In this document: positions 42,661-54,371 of the stretch, one piece after another
Layout: every line of letters begins with the position of its first letter
Position numbering within the stretch: the first letter of the stretch is position 1
Assembly (NCBI GenBank): GCA_033557465.1
Contig: CM066035.1
Location: forward strand, 918,354,235-918,418,234
Origin: Ichthyophis bannanicus
Taxonomy: Eukaryota > Chordata > Amphibia > Gymnophiona > Ichthyophiidae
Direction of reading: 5' to 3'
DNA: 64,000 nt
The notes under the pieces: generated by a model
Databases searched by the model: none
What the model was told of the DNA's origin: nothing
The model's input: the letters and a program-made list of their open reading frames with translations, nothing else
Program-made: the position numbers and the translations under genes

Positions 42661-45430
42661 CAGTGGTTCCCAACCTTTTCTTGTTTGAGGCACCCTTGGA
42701 AAGCCTTTCAAAAGTTCCCGGCACCCTTATAAGGAAATAGATATTTAAAATCTCCGTAGCTTTTTTATTATTATTTATTTATTTGTTTCATTTCGAGAGT
42801 TTGCATGCAACAACACCTTATACCTAGTCCTAGATGATATGAGAATACTGTTTACACTGATTCTGCCTTAATAAAAAAAATAGTATTACGATACAAATAT
42901 GTAATTGTGACAAGTTTTACTGTAGTTGCACAATGTATTCAAGTAGTTACAGTGTTACACTATGATACAAGACAAACACACAATAGACCACAGTGCACCA
43001 TGCATGTATACTCAGTGTGAAACTTGTGATTGATGCTTGGAACACAAACTCTTGATATCAGGTCTTATTGTTGACAATGCCACCCGCATATCGTCCTCAA
43101 GTGAAAGAAGCCTATTTCTTTGTTTCGATTTTATTGTAGCCATGGCAGAAAATGCCTGCTCGCACAGATACGATGTGGAGAAGGGCAAAAGTAGAGAAAT
43201 AGCTTTCTGACCCAAATTAGGGTATTCCCCCAATGTTGCATGCCAAAAAGCTGCCAGTGTCACGTCACTCTTCTCAAATTTGACTTTCAGTGTTGAATCA
43301 GAAGACATATCAAGAAATTCGTCACGTTCTATTGCCGTGAAGTCCAGCTCTTCAGCCATGTCAGCCAGTTCGAAGGGTGATACAATCCATTCTAGTTTTT
43401 TCTGTAGACAGCGATGGAAAATACTTATCAACTGCTTCTCTCAGCTGTTCCAAGTGATTAACAATCAGATTTTTTTACAGTTCCAAAGCCGTTATATCCT
43501 GCTTGTTGAAGAGAAGGGAAGTTTGACACATCGTCTCTCTGAACAGCCGACTTCCATGATTTCAGCTTTCTCTGGAAACCTTTCATCTTGTTAACTGATG
43601 TTACAATTCCCTCAAGTCTTCCTTGCATTGAGAGATTTAGTTCATTCAGCTTCATGAAAATGTCTGCCAAATATGACAGCTTCAAACACCAAGTATGATT
43701 TTCAAGCAGCTTTATGAATATATCATGTCTCTCCTCTCGGAAAAAACGCTTTTAATTCTTCTTTGAGTTCAAGAACGCGGTTCAGTACACGACCTCTTGA
43801 TAACCACCTTATGTCAGTATGCAAAATCAGTGAAATATGATTCGCACCCATTTCTTGACACATCTTTTGAAAAACTCTATTTTGCAGTGGCCTGGATTTG
43901 ATTAAATTAACCATCTTGACAGCCTGGTTTAAAACCTCAGTTAACTCTTCTCCACACGTCTTGGCTACTAAAGCCTCTCTGTGTAGGAAGCAGTGAGTTG
44001 TAGTTATAGATGGATTTTCTTTCAATGCCCTGGTGATGAAGCCTTTGTACTTCCCTATCATCGACGGTGCACCATCAGTACATATGCCACAACAGTAATT
44101 CCATGAAAGACCATGTTCAGTGAGGTACGAATTTACAGATGCAAAGATATCCTCTCCAGTAGTTGTAGTCTGTAACTCTTTGCAAAACATAAACTGTTCC
44201 ACAATATCCTTGTCAATGAATTTTGCAAAACCCAAGCAGTTGGCATTTTCCAGCTATGTCAGTACTCTCATCTACCTGCAATGCGAATTTTCTTTTCAAT
44301 TTTATCTGCTTCACAACTTCTTCATTAATATCTGTTGACATTTCAGATATCCTACGGCTGATTGTGTTGTTGGAAAGAGGTACTTTCGAAATCTGTTCCT
44401 GAGCTTCTTTGCCAAGCATTGTTTCTACAATTATGTTGCATGCAGGGCCAATGATTTCTTCACCAGTTGTATGAGGCTTCATTTTCTTTGCTATCAGCTC
44501 TGCTACTCTGAAGGAAGCTTCAAGAGCAGTGTCAGCTACTGTTACCTTCTTGACCATTTTAGTAGCCGCCTTACTTTGCCCTTCTAACATACGAGAAAAA
44601 TATGCTATGTCCTTCTGTGACACAAAAGGGTGTTTGCTATTGAGGTGCCGCTTGAGCTTACTAGGTACCATGGCCTCATTGCTGAGTGTAGCTCCACAAA
44701 CGAAACACACAGGACGCGGATTATCTTCATCATTGTTTGAAGTAAAACCATATGCTAAATAGGCATCAATATATGTCCTTTTCTTCGAGAGAGATGCGTG
44801 TTTCCCCTTTTCGCAATTTGATTCAGATGGAGCAGGAACACCTTCAGTGTTTGACTTCGAAGCAGTACCAATACTGGAAGCCACCATTTGGTCTGGAGAT
44901 TCATCCGCCTGTACTTTTCGCTTCCTCACTACGAACTTATCCATCCTTCTTTTTCGACGCTGTCAGATAAGATGTATTCTGAAAAAAAGGAAAACATCAC
45001 AGAGGCTTAAATTAGTTTCTGATAGTTAAGTAGAGAGCGACAAACACAGTTTTAGCTTATCACAAGAATTGCACTTGATCACAAATTTACGTGCACTCGT
45101 GCATGTGCTGCTTAATACAATACCTTCTGCCTCCTTTGAGTCACCAATCAGTACTGAGGCATGCTGGCGAGTGGCGACTGGCGACTCGCTGTGCGCCCTG
45201 TCCTGTACGTGTGTTATACGCGTCAATCCACAACCCTCACTGAGGAACGGGTGGGGTGAGGTGGGGTGGGACAAGGACTCTCCGCTATCTCGGTAGTCCC
45301 CTCCCTCCCTCCCCCTCTCCCGCCAAGAGAGAATGACGTTAGTGCAATTTTTTCCCCGAAATTTTGGCGGCACCCTCAAAAGATCTCACGGCACCCCTTA
45401 GTGCCGCGGCACACCGGTTGGGAAACACTG
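42661..45430 (-). mobile_element. hAT DNA transposon, 2.77 kb
   Basis: Terminal inverted repeats cagtggttcccaacc and ggttgggaaacactg. The exact 8 bp duplication ccctaggg lies at 42653-42660 and 45431-45438. It carries a ZBED-type transposase on the - strand. It is inserted in the gag region of DIRS-A copy 4. Confidence 0.93.
43012..44944 (-). pseudogene. hAT transposase (ZBED/FAM200-like)
   Basis: About 640 codons in several frames. The start at 44944 reads MDKFVVRKRKV. A BED zinc finger follows at residues about 75-105 (CFVCGATLSNEAMVPSKLKRH...H). The RNase H-like core begins with DESTDIAG (first catalytic D) and, after a frameshift near 44225, CTDGAPSMIGKYKGF and HCFLHREALV. Further shifts occur near 43720 and 43440. 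The C-terminal dimerisation region has LLPFSTSYLCEQAFSAM. The length fits the family. It would cut and paste the element, recognising its inverted repeats. The human domesticated ZBED/FAM200 genes are relatives by protein style. Confidence 0.85.
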
Positions 45431-45984
45431 CCCTAGGGAGCCGCTGTGGAGGCTTTGGCCTCACCTGGCTGCCATGCCTACTCATACCCCCAAGGTCGAG
45501 GGGCATCGGACCAGGGATCGTCCGCAGAGGACAATCAATAGAAGACCAGACCCCACCTGTGGCGGTGTCGAAGGACAATGCTGGAACCGGGGGTAAGACT
45601 CATGGTAACTGGCATTGGCGTCCTTGATGCGATACTGAGGGCAATGGTCAGGAGCGGCCTTCGAAGCTGCCCCAGCAGCAGGAGACTTCAGTGGCATCAG
45701 GGGATTGGTATCGGTCCTATGAAGCCATTATCATCAAGGAAACCCCTTTGATGGAGCCAGCATCGGGCCTGATACCCTCAGTGCCTGTGCCAGTGGCTGC
45801 AGAGTCTTCTGGCCTTGAAGTCAGGATGGCAGCCTTGGAATGTAGCCTTCTTGGACCAGCAGTGGGACCCGATGCCCGGTTCCTCTGGATCCTCGGGCCT
45901 GGTGACCAATCCCTCCACCATGAGGGCGTCGCCTGAGGAGATCCAGCTGGTGCTACAGCGACATTGTCTTCGAGCTGATTCCTG
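45431..45984 (+). pseudogene. DIRS-A copy 4 gag, third piece
   Basis: Resumes after the hAT duplication. Contains segments corresponding to 35650-35900 in copy 2: MEPASGLIPSVPVPVAAESSGLEVRMAALE parallels SGLIPSVPVPMAVKSSGLESRMVALE. It ends where CR1-B begins (LDFQKAFDK). Confidence 0.75.
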
Positions 45985-46255
45985 GACTTTCAGAAAGCCT
46001 TTGACAAGATCCCTCATCAGAGACTTTTGGCAAAACTAAAGAGTCATGGGATAGGAGGCAGTGTACTTCTGTGGATCAGGAACTGGTTAAAAGATAGAAA
46101 GCAGAGGGTTGGGCTAAATGGCCAATTTTCCCAATGGAGAAAGGTGAATAGTGGTGTATAACAGGGATCTGTGCTGGGTCCGCTGCTTTTTGACATATTC
46201 ATAAATGACCTGGAAAGTGGAATAACGAGTGAGGGTATCAAATTTGCAGATGACA
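45985..46255 (+). pseudogene. CR1-B RT fragment, left piece
   Basis: LDFQKAFDKIPHQRLLAKLKSHGIGG, then WIRNWLKDRKQRVGLNGQF, QGSVLGPLLFDIFINDLE and FADDT. It has one in-frame stop before QGSVLGP. It is interrupted right after the FADD box by CR1-A, and resumes at 50213. Confidence 0.85.
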
Positions 46256-47064
46256 CAGAACAGGAACTCAGAGAGGAGGTGGCGAGGCTGAGGAGCATTC
46301 AAGACAGTGAGAAGTACATTGATGAGATGCTTCTTGCAGCAACCAAGCTCTCCAAAACAGGAGAAGATGGGTGCCAACAGAATGTCGATGGTTGGACACA
46401 AGTCACCAGGGGCTGCAAAATCACCAATCCAATTTCTCCAGCCCTTGAATTGAAGAACCATTATGCAGCCCTGGAAGTGGAGGAGGTGAAAGCATCCCTG
46501 GAAAGGGAAGAACCAGAGTTAAAGTACCCCAAAGTTGCAGAATCGGTAACCAGAAGGAAATGAAGGATAGTAGTGGTTGGAGACTCTATTCTGAGGGGTA
46601 CTGAGGCGTCCATCTGCCGACCAGACTTGATGTCCAGAGAGGTATGCTGTCTGCCTGGTGCCAAAATCCAAGATGTTACGGAGAGTTTGCCGAGACTCAT
46701 CAAGCCCACTGACTATTACCCAATGTTGCTAATCCATGTTGGAACAAATGATACTGCCAGGTATACCTCGGAAAGTATCAAAAGTGAATTCATGGCTCTG
46801 GGACAGAGGGTGAAGCAGTTAGGTGCACAGGTGGTGTTCTCTTCAATCCTCCCTGTTGAGGGTAAAGGACAAGGCAGAGAGCCTCGCATCCTGGAGATGA
46901 ATGCATGGCTGCATGGATGGTGTCATCGAGAGCGTTTTGGTTTCCTAGACCATGGGATGCTGTTCCAAGGGTTGCAGAGCAGAGATGGCATCCATCTGTC
47001 CAAGAAAGGTCAACGCATCTTCGGTAGTAGACTGGTTAATCTACTGAAGAGGGCTTTAAACTAG
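46256..47064 (+). pseudogene. CR1-A ORF1 with SGNH esterase domain
   Basis: The first 100 residues are charged and coiled-coil-like (ELREEVARLRS). After one TGA at 46561 the same frame gives an SGNH-hydrolase domain. Block I is VVVGDSILRG with the catalytic S, block III is HVGTNDTAR, block V is DGIHLSKKGQ with D and H. An esterase in ORF1 is an established CR1 feature, though its role in retrotransposition is not settled. The 5' end is truncated or diverged, so the start is uncertain. Confidence 0.82.
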
Positions 47065-47066
47065 AT

Positions 47067-50000
47067 TTGTTGCGGATGGGTGAAGAAAGCCCCCATGTAA
47101 GTGAAAGCCCCCAGGTAGGTGATACATTAAATACCTTTATGGAAATGGGTAACAGGGGTAGCATATGGAAAGCAGTGTGTATAAATGCCAGTAGCATGGG
47201 AAATAAGATCCCTGATGTTGAAGCTTTGGTGGGAGTGGCTGAATTGGATTTAGTGGCAGTTACAGAAACATGGTTCACAGAAAACCATGATTGGGATGTA
47301 ACTATACCTGGCTATACTTTATTCAGAAAGGACAGGGTAGGAAGAAGTGGAGGAGGAGTGGCACTATATGTAAAAACTACTATTAAAGCTTTGGAATTAC
47401 AGAGCTTAAAAGGGAGAGAGGAGGCATTGTGGGTTAAACTAGAAAGAGGGAAAGAGAAATCTATTTGCATTGGTGTGATATACAGACCTCCCTCTCAAGA
47501 GGAAGAGGTGGACAGAGAGTTAATTGAAGACATATGCAGCATTGCTAGGAAAGGGGAAGTGCTACTGATAGGAGATTTCAATATGCCAGATGTTGACTGG
47601 CACATTCCTGCTGCAGTATCATCTAGAAGTAAAGAGATCCTGGATTCTCTACAGGGAGAATTATTCAGGCAATTGGTAACAGACCCCACACGTGAAGGGT
47701 GCCATACTGGACTTCGTGCTTACCATTGGTGAAAGTGTTTCTGATGTTGTAGTGGGAGATCATTTTGCATCCAGTGATCACCAGATGGTGTGGTTCAGTA
47801 TTAGGACTAGGGCTGTTAGAATCCATTCCAAGGTGAGGATCTTAGACTTTAGGAAGACTAACTTTGCGAAGATGGGCCAATACCTCAGGGAGTCGTTAGT
47901 GGGATGGGAACAGCTGGGGGATGTAGAAAAACAGTGGGCAAAACTGAAAGGGGGTATTTTAAGGGCAACCAGCCTTTTTGTTAAAATGGTAAATAAAGGC
48001 AAAAGGAAAAGGAGACCGCTATGATTTTCGAAGCAAGTAGCTGAAAAAGTGAAGAAAAAGAGGGAGGCCTTCATGAAATACAAGAGATCACAGAGAGAGG
48101 AAGACAGGCATCTGTATTTGGAAAAACTTAAAGAAGCTAGCAAAGTAGTCAAGAAGGCAAAGATTCAAAAGGAGAAGGAAATAGCCAATGCAATAAAAGG
48201 GGGGATAAGACATTTTTCAGATATATTAGTGAGAAGAGGAAGGGCAAAAGTGGTATTGTCAGACTCAAGGGTGCAGGGGGGGAATATGTAGAAAGCTGAT
48301 AAGGATAAAGCGGAATTGCTTAACAAATATTTTTGTTCTGTGTTCACAGATGAAGAACCAGGAGCAGGACCTCAGAAAACACCCACAAATAGGAACAGAA
48401 GCGAGGGACATCTTGAACAATTTTCAGAAGACTGTGTTTGTGAGAAACTAGCTCAACTTAAAGTAGACAAAGCGATGGGACCGGATGGGATACACCCTAG
48501 AATACTGAGGGAACTTGGGGACGTTCTAGCAACTCCACTGACTGACCTTTTCAATGCCTCGTTGGAGTCGGGAGTGGTGCCAAAGGACTGGAGAGAGGCT
48601 CATGTGGTGCCTTTACACAAAAGCGGAAGTAAGGATGTGGTTGAAAACTACAGGCCGGTTAGTTTAACTTCGGTGGTGAGTAAATTATTGGAAACGCTGC
48701 TGAAAGAGAAAATAGTGAGGTTTCTGGAGTCCAGCGGATTACAGGATCCGAGGCAGCATGGATTCACCAGAGGCAGGTCTTGTCAGACAAATCTGATTGA
48801 TTTCTTTGACTGGGTGACCAGGGAGTTGGACCGAGGGAGAGCTCTAGATGTGGTATATTTAGATTTCAATAAAGCCTTTGACACTGTTCCTCACAGGCGA
48901 CTTATAAACAAACTGAGCACCCTAGGGATGGACCCTAAAGTTACTGCTTGGGTTAGAAATTGGTTGGGTGGGAGGCGACAAAGAGTACAAGTAAATGGAG
49001 CTCACTCTGAGGAGATGGATGTTACCAGTGGTGTGCCCCAGGGATCTGTCCTTGGTCCGATTCTTTTTAACATCTTTGTTAGTGATATAGCGGAAGGGCT
49101 GTCGGGTAAGGTTTGCCTCTTTGCAGATGATACCAAAATCTGCAATAGACACCCAGGAAGGTGTAGATAACATGAGGAGGGATCTAGCTAAGCCTGAAGA
49201 ATGGTCTAGAATTTGGCAGCTGGGATTTAATGTTAAAAAATGTAAGGTCATGCATTTGGGCTGCAGCAGTCCAAGGGAGCAATACAGTATAGGAGGTGAA
49301 GTACTTTTGTCCACTAAAGAAGAGCGGGACCTAGGCGTGGTTGTGTCTGATGATCTTAAAGTAGCTAAACAGGTAGAAAAGGCGACGGCAAAAGCTAGAA
49401 GGATGCTTGGGTGCATACGGAGAGGAATGGCTAGCAGAAAAAAGGAGGTAGGCATTATCACCTCCTTTTTTCTGCTAGCCATTCCTCTCCGTATGCACCC
49501 AAGCATCCTTCTAGCTTTTGCCGTCGCCTTTTCTACCTGTTTAGCTACTTTAAGATCATCAGACACAACCACGCCTAGGTCCCGCTCTTCTTTAGTGGAC
49601 AAAAGTACTTCACCTCCTATACTGTATTGCTCCCTTGGACTGCTGCAGCCCAAATGCATGACCTTACTGTATAAGTCTTTGGTGCAACCTCATTTGAAGT
49701 ATAGTGTGCAATTCTGGAGACCGCACCTTCAAAAGGATGTGAACAGGATGGAGTCGGTGCAGAGGGTGGCTACTAAAATGATTAGTGGGCTTCATTATAA
49801 AGCATATGAGGACAGACTTAAGGATCTTAATATGTACACCATAGAGGAAAGGCGGGATAGAGGTGATATGATTGAGATGTTTAAATACCTCCGTGGCATA
49901 AATGTTCAGGGAGAGAGCCTTTTTCAATTGAAAGCAAGTTCTGCTACGAGGGGACATGGGATGAGGGTGAAGGGAGATAGATTCAGGAGTGATATGCGGA

Positions 50001-50140
50001 AATATTTCTTTACGGAAAGAGTAGTGGATCCATGGAATAGTCTCCCAGTGGAGGTGGTAGAGATGAGGACAGTAACTGAATTCAAAAAAGCATGGGACCA
50101 ACACAGAGGATCTCTAAAGGTAAAAAGTGGACTGTTGTAG
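47067..50140 (+). pseudogene. CR1-A ORF2: endonuclease and reverse transcriptase
   Basis: APE endonuclease: TETWFTEN, GGGVALYVKT, LLIGDFNMPDVDW, and after a shift near 47700 GDHFASSDHQMVW. Linker stop at 48022 and further stop at 48289. RT: KAMGPDGIHPRILREL, ENYRPVSLTSVVSKLLE, GFTRGRSCQTNLIDFFDW, VVYLDFNKAFDTVPH, TSGVPQGSVLGPILFNIF, LFADDTKIC, then a shift near 49140. The C-terminal end is disturbed by the palindrome at 49242-49667 and then continues to YFFTERVVDPWNSLPVEVVE. It nicks target DNA and reverse-transcribes the element RNA. Confidence 0.85.
49242..49667. repeat. Perfect 208 bp inverted repeat in CR1-A
   Basis: Arms 49242-49449 and 49460-49667 are reverse complements base for base, with a 10 bp spacer aggcattatc. 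The spacer is itself the reverse complement of the CR1 bases expected next (gataatgcct). So the right arm is an inverted copy of the left arm plus 10 more bases, and normal CR1 resumes right after it (ctgtataagtc). Confidence 0.95.
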
Positions 50141-50212
50141 TTGTTGATATGGAAGGACAGACTAGATAGGCCATGTGGTCTTTTTCTGTCATATTGTTTC
50201 TATGTTTCTATT

Positions 50213-51152
50213 TAAAGTTGTTAAAACCCAAGAGGATTGTGGAAAATTGCAAGAGGATCTTGATAAATTGGAAAACTGGGCATCAAAATGGCAGCTGAAA
50301 TTTAATGTGGACAAGTGCAAAGTTATGCACCTAGGGAAGAACAACCCAAACTATGGTTACACGATGCAAGGTTTCACATTAGGAACCACCACCCAGGAAA
50401 AAGATTTAGGCGTCATTGTGGATAACATGTTAAAACCATCTGCCCAATGTGCAGCGGCGGCCAAGAGAGCAAATAGAATGCTAGGTATCATAAGGAAAGG
50501 AATGGAAAATAAAACAAAAGATATTATAATGCTTCTATATCGTTCCATGGTGAGACCACACCTTGAATATTGTGTGCAATTCTGGTGGCCGTATCTTAAA
50601 AAGGATATAGCGATATTAGAAAAGGTTCAGAGAAGAGCCACCAAAATAGTAAAGGGGATGGAAGGATACTCCTATGAAGAAAGGCTAAAAAGGTTAGGGC
50701 TCTTTAACCTGGAAAAGAGACGGCTGAGGGGAGATATGATAGAAGTCTATAAATTAATGAACAGAGTGGAACAGGTAAACGTAGATCGATTGTTTATGTT
50801 ATCAGAATATAGAAAGACTAGGGGACATGCAATGAAGCTACAAGGTAAACTATTTATTCACTCAACGTCTAATCAAACTCTGGAATTTGTTACCGGAGGA
50901 TATAGTAAAGGCTGTTAGTGTAGCTGGGTTTAAAAAGGTTTGGACAAGTTCCTTGAGGAAAGGTCCATAAACCATTATAAAGAAGGGACCCAGGATATCA
51001 ATGTTTGACCCAGTGCAAGCATTGTGGAACCTGTGTCTTTTGGGGAAACTGCTAGGTACGTATGACCTAGATTGGCCACTGTTGGAAACAGGATACTGGG
51101 CTTGATGGACCATGGTCTGACCCAGTATGGCATATCTTATGTTCTTATGTTA
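50213..51152 (+). pseudogene. CR1-B, right piece to 3' end
   Basis: Continues from 46255: FKVVKTQEDCGKLQEDLDKLENWASKWQ, then KVMHLGKNNPNY, DLGVIVDNMLKPSAQ, LEYCVQFWWPYLKKD, RLKRLGLFNLEKRRLRGDMIEVYK. Open for about 220 codons. Ends with the CR1-B tail ggcatatcttatgttcttatg plus one extra tail unit. DIRS-A resumes at 51153. Confidence 0.87.
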
Positions 51153-51369
51153 TGTTCTGGCAATGCTTCCAGTCCCATTCAAAGTCTCGAGTATCTCCCA
51201 CAAGTGCCTACGGTTCAGAGCGCCGGTGTCCTGGGACCCCATCGACACCCCCACCGGGTTCTCGAAGTCTCTTTTGATTCCAACTCGGAGTGGGAGACCG
51301 ATGGGTCCCTGGACACCTGGCGACACCGGGACATCCCCTTAGACACGTCTCCTCTGCAGGAGGAAATCA
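51153..51369 (+). pseudogene. DIRS-A copy 4 gag, fourth piece
   Basis: Contains SFDSNSEWETDGSLDTWRHRD, parallel to STDYSEWETEDEESPDTLRHRD in copy 2. Ends at LQEE. Confidence 0.72.
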
Positions 51370-51787
51370 CACTGAGGTCTTTCTCCTGGTCCGTGCAAAC
51401 CAGTCTCTCGCCCCCTATCACATACATTTCCCTTGGATTTCTGCTTCCCAAATGCATGACACTGCACTTCTTCACATTAAATCTTAACTGCCAAGCATTA
51501 GACCATTCTTCCAGCTTTTGTAGATCTTTCCTCATGTTCCCCACTCCCTCAGGGGAGTCCACTCTGTTGCAAACTTTGGTGTCATCTGCAAAAAGACAGA
51601 CTTTTCCATTCAGCCCTTGGCAAAATATCTTACTTACGAATATATTGAACAGTATTGGTCCCAAGACAGAACACTGGGGCACAAAGCTAATCACCTTCCT
51701 TTCATCCGAGTGAGTTCCGTTTACCGTCACCTTCTGTCGTCTGTCAGTCAACCAATTTCTGATCCAGTTCACCATCTTGGCCCTCAC
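51370..51787 (-). pseudogene. CR1-A-like internal fragment
   Basis: The - strand reads MVNWIRNWLTDRRQKV, VLGPILFNIFV, KVCLFADDTKVCN and NVKKCSVMHLG. It covers only RT and lacks the CR1 3' end, which is unusual for a target-primed insertion. DIRS gag continues on both sides. Confidence 0.8.
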
Positions 51788-52255
51788 ACCCGAGGACCTC
51801 TCCTTCCTCTACTTCATCCAGGACATGGCGAAAGCCCCAGCCTTCACCACGGAGTCAGAGGAGAAGCCTCAGGTGGAAGACCTCGAGATCCTGCAGTATG
51901 AGGTCCTTCCCAAGTCGGCGCTCATGGTGCCTACTTCCCCCCCCATTTTGGAACACTTATTGTTCAGGATATGGGAGTCACTTCTTACAGTTCCCATTTT
52001 GAGCAAACAGCTCGATTCCATGTATCGAGTCTGCAAGGGCCCTGGATTCAAAAAGACACAGCTGCCAGACAATTCCATGGTGGTGGAGTCGGCCATGCGC
52101 AGGATCAAGAACCAGAAGATGCACTCCTTGGTGCCCCCTGGCAGGGAGGCTCGCACCATGGATGCTTTGGTAAAACGTGTTTCCAGAGCTCAATGCTCGT
52201 GGCCCGTATCCAGGCTTACCAGCTGTACATGAGCATGTACCTGAGGGACATGGCA
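51788..52255 (+). pseudogene. DIRS-A copy 4 gag, fifth piece
   Basis: TPEDLSFLYFIQDMAKAPAF, EDLEILQYEVLP, LSKQLDSMYRVCKGPGFKK and VVESAMRRIKNQ, aligned to 35060-35500 of copy 2 on -. Cut at MSMYLRDMAKD by an L2. Confidence 0.78.
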
Positions 52256-54371
52256 AAGGATAAGGATGATCCTTGTGATATACATTGCCTTAGGCTGAAA
52301 TGGTTGGATTTGAGGCGACCTATTTTTACTTGAAGCTGTCTTTCAGAAAGGTATGAGATAAACCAGTCTATCGTGTTATTGTGGAGGCCTATGTTGTTGA
52401 GTCTTATAAGGAGGGTGTGGTGCGAGATGGAGTCAAAGGTGGCACTGATGTCCAAGAATATCATTGCAAAGCTTTGGTGTGACTTATCAAGACCCCTGAT
52501 TAAGGTGTTGAAGAGTGAGGTGAAGAGAGTATCTATACCATGCTGAGGACAGAAACCATATTGCTGGGGGTCCAGGGGTGTGTGAGTGTCAACATGATCT
52601 TGGAGTTGATGTTGTACCGCTTTTTCTATTACCTTGGCTAGGAAGGGGATGGTTGTGATAGGGCAATATGAAACTTGGGGCAGACTGGTCCATTGATAGT
52701 TTCTTTAGGATGGGTCTTATTGAAGCCTCTTTCAGGGCAGGTGGTAAGTATCCTTGAGAGAGGGAGGTGTGGAAGATCTTTTGTATTGATAAGGAGAATT
52801 CAGTTCGAAATGATTTTATCTAGGAAACTGGCAATTTATTTTATTTTATTTATTTAACATTTTTTATATACCGCACTATTCATCATCAGTGCGGTTTACA
52901 TTGAACAACAATATACCTGCCAATACATGACTGATCTAGGTTTACATATAACAGGGAAGATAAACTGGGTGTGAACTGGGGATAACTATCTACATAATTA
53001 TACATAATTATATATACATTGAATAGGTTACATCATGGTTCTAATGGGGCGGTAGTAGTATTGATGCCTCTAATAATGTCTGAGAGCTCCTGCAATGATA
53101 TCAATCTGAAGGTGCCCCAGTTATGTACTTGGGTTAGCTTATCCAGTGTGTGTAGTGGGGCTTTGGGAGTGCTGAGGAGGATTGTCTGCTGTGTAGGTAG
53201 TCTGCCATGGTCTGTGGGTCAAGTTGTGATTTTGTGTTTGCGGGGTAATGCTGATGTTGGATCTTTGGTGAGGGAGGACACAATGGAGAAGAGTTCTCTG
53301 GGACTGTTAAGAGATTTTAGAATAATATTGGAGTAATATTCTTTTCTACAGCTGTTGGTGAGGTTGCAATATTTGATTTGTTTGACGATGAATTGCTCCT
53401 TGATGGAACTATCCTGTGTTCTTTTCCATCTTCTTTCGATGAGCCTGAGTCATCATCTGATACCTCTGAGTTTGTGAGAGTACAAGGGTGGTTGTGCATA
53501 GCTAAGGGAGGCAGTGGGGCATTGTGATGTAAAGATAGTGGCATTGGCAATTACTGTGTTCCTTGAGTGTATTAGGCTGCCCAAGTCGTGTATGTCAGAA
53601 TCAAGATGTGGGGTGATGTCATCTAGGAAGGAATGCTTGTTGAATGCCTTGAAGTGGCATATGCTGAGCTGTTGCCGGGGAAAGTGTGGGATCTGAGATC
53701 TGGCTATGAGGATGAGGGAGATTATTGTGTGGTCTGACCATGGCACTGGGTCGATCTAGGTGTTGAATTTTGTTGCAGGGAGATGTCTAGGTGCAAAAAC
53801 AAAGTCAATTGTTGCTCCTTTGGAATGAGTAGGCTCTCTGATTATCTGGTGTAGTTGAAGTGCTTTCATGGCATTGGTGAATGTACATGCTTGCTCAGTG
53901 GAGGTGGATGCAAAGTTTAAATCCCCAAGGAGGAAGAAGTGCTTGTTGGATGCTATGTGCATGCATGCTTCTTCAAGCAGGTCTGATAGGTCTTCTGTCT
54001 TCGAGGAAGGTGTTCGGTATGTTAGACTGATGATGTGGTCCTTGTTGGAGATTGTGAGGAAGTCCAGCGTTTCTAGTGAGTGAGATTTGAGCAAGGTGAA
54101 GTTTAGATGCTCTTTTTCCATGATTAGGACACCTCCTCTTCTGTCTGCTTTGGGACAGTTGAAGAGCTTGTAATGAGGGAGCAACAACTGGTTGGGGAGT
54201 ATATTGTCAGTGGACATAATCCAGGATTCAGTGATGCACATAAGATCAGTGTTGCTGAGGCACAAGAAATCTGCTATGATGGGAATCTTGTTACATATCG
54301 AGCAGGCGTTAATTAGTGAGCATTTGACTGGATAGTGCGGTCGATGGTCAATGTCCCAGGATGAGTGGAAA
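52256..54371 (-). pseudogene. L2 LINE, endonuclease and first half of RT
   Basis: Endonuclease open for about 210 codons (53756-54388): SLINACSICNKIPIIADFL, MCITESWIM, RRGGVLIMEKE, FFLLGDLNFAST, the end block ATIDFVFAPR. The linker and RT follow leftward, ending at FLDISATFDSISHHTLL and CISQGSSLS (52280). The RT catalytic box and 3' end are absent, and part of DIRS gag is also missing at this site, which suggests a deletion. An L2-tail insert lies at 52838-53036. Confidence 0.82.
52838..53036 (-). mobile_element. L2 3' end inside the L2
   Basis: Starts with ttattttatttatttaaca and the L2 tail hairpin (ataccgcactattc, cagtgcggtttaca). It interrupts the RT region at TTAPLEP of the host L2. Confidence 0.7.

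Larger units (their letters stand above)
46256..50212 (+). mobile_element. CR1-A LINE, nearly full length, inside CR1-B
   Basis: About 3.96 kb with ORF1 (to 47064), ORF2 (47067-50140) and the CR1-A 3' tail (catgtttctatgtttct-like). It is inserted after the FADD box of CR1-B. It carries a perfect 208 bp inverted repeat. Confidence 0.88.

Noticed and set aside
48922..49659. A 245-codon open frame on - across the palindrome
   Set aside because: It is the mirror of CR1-A ORF2 created by the perfect inverted repeat; the rest of it is antisense RT.
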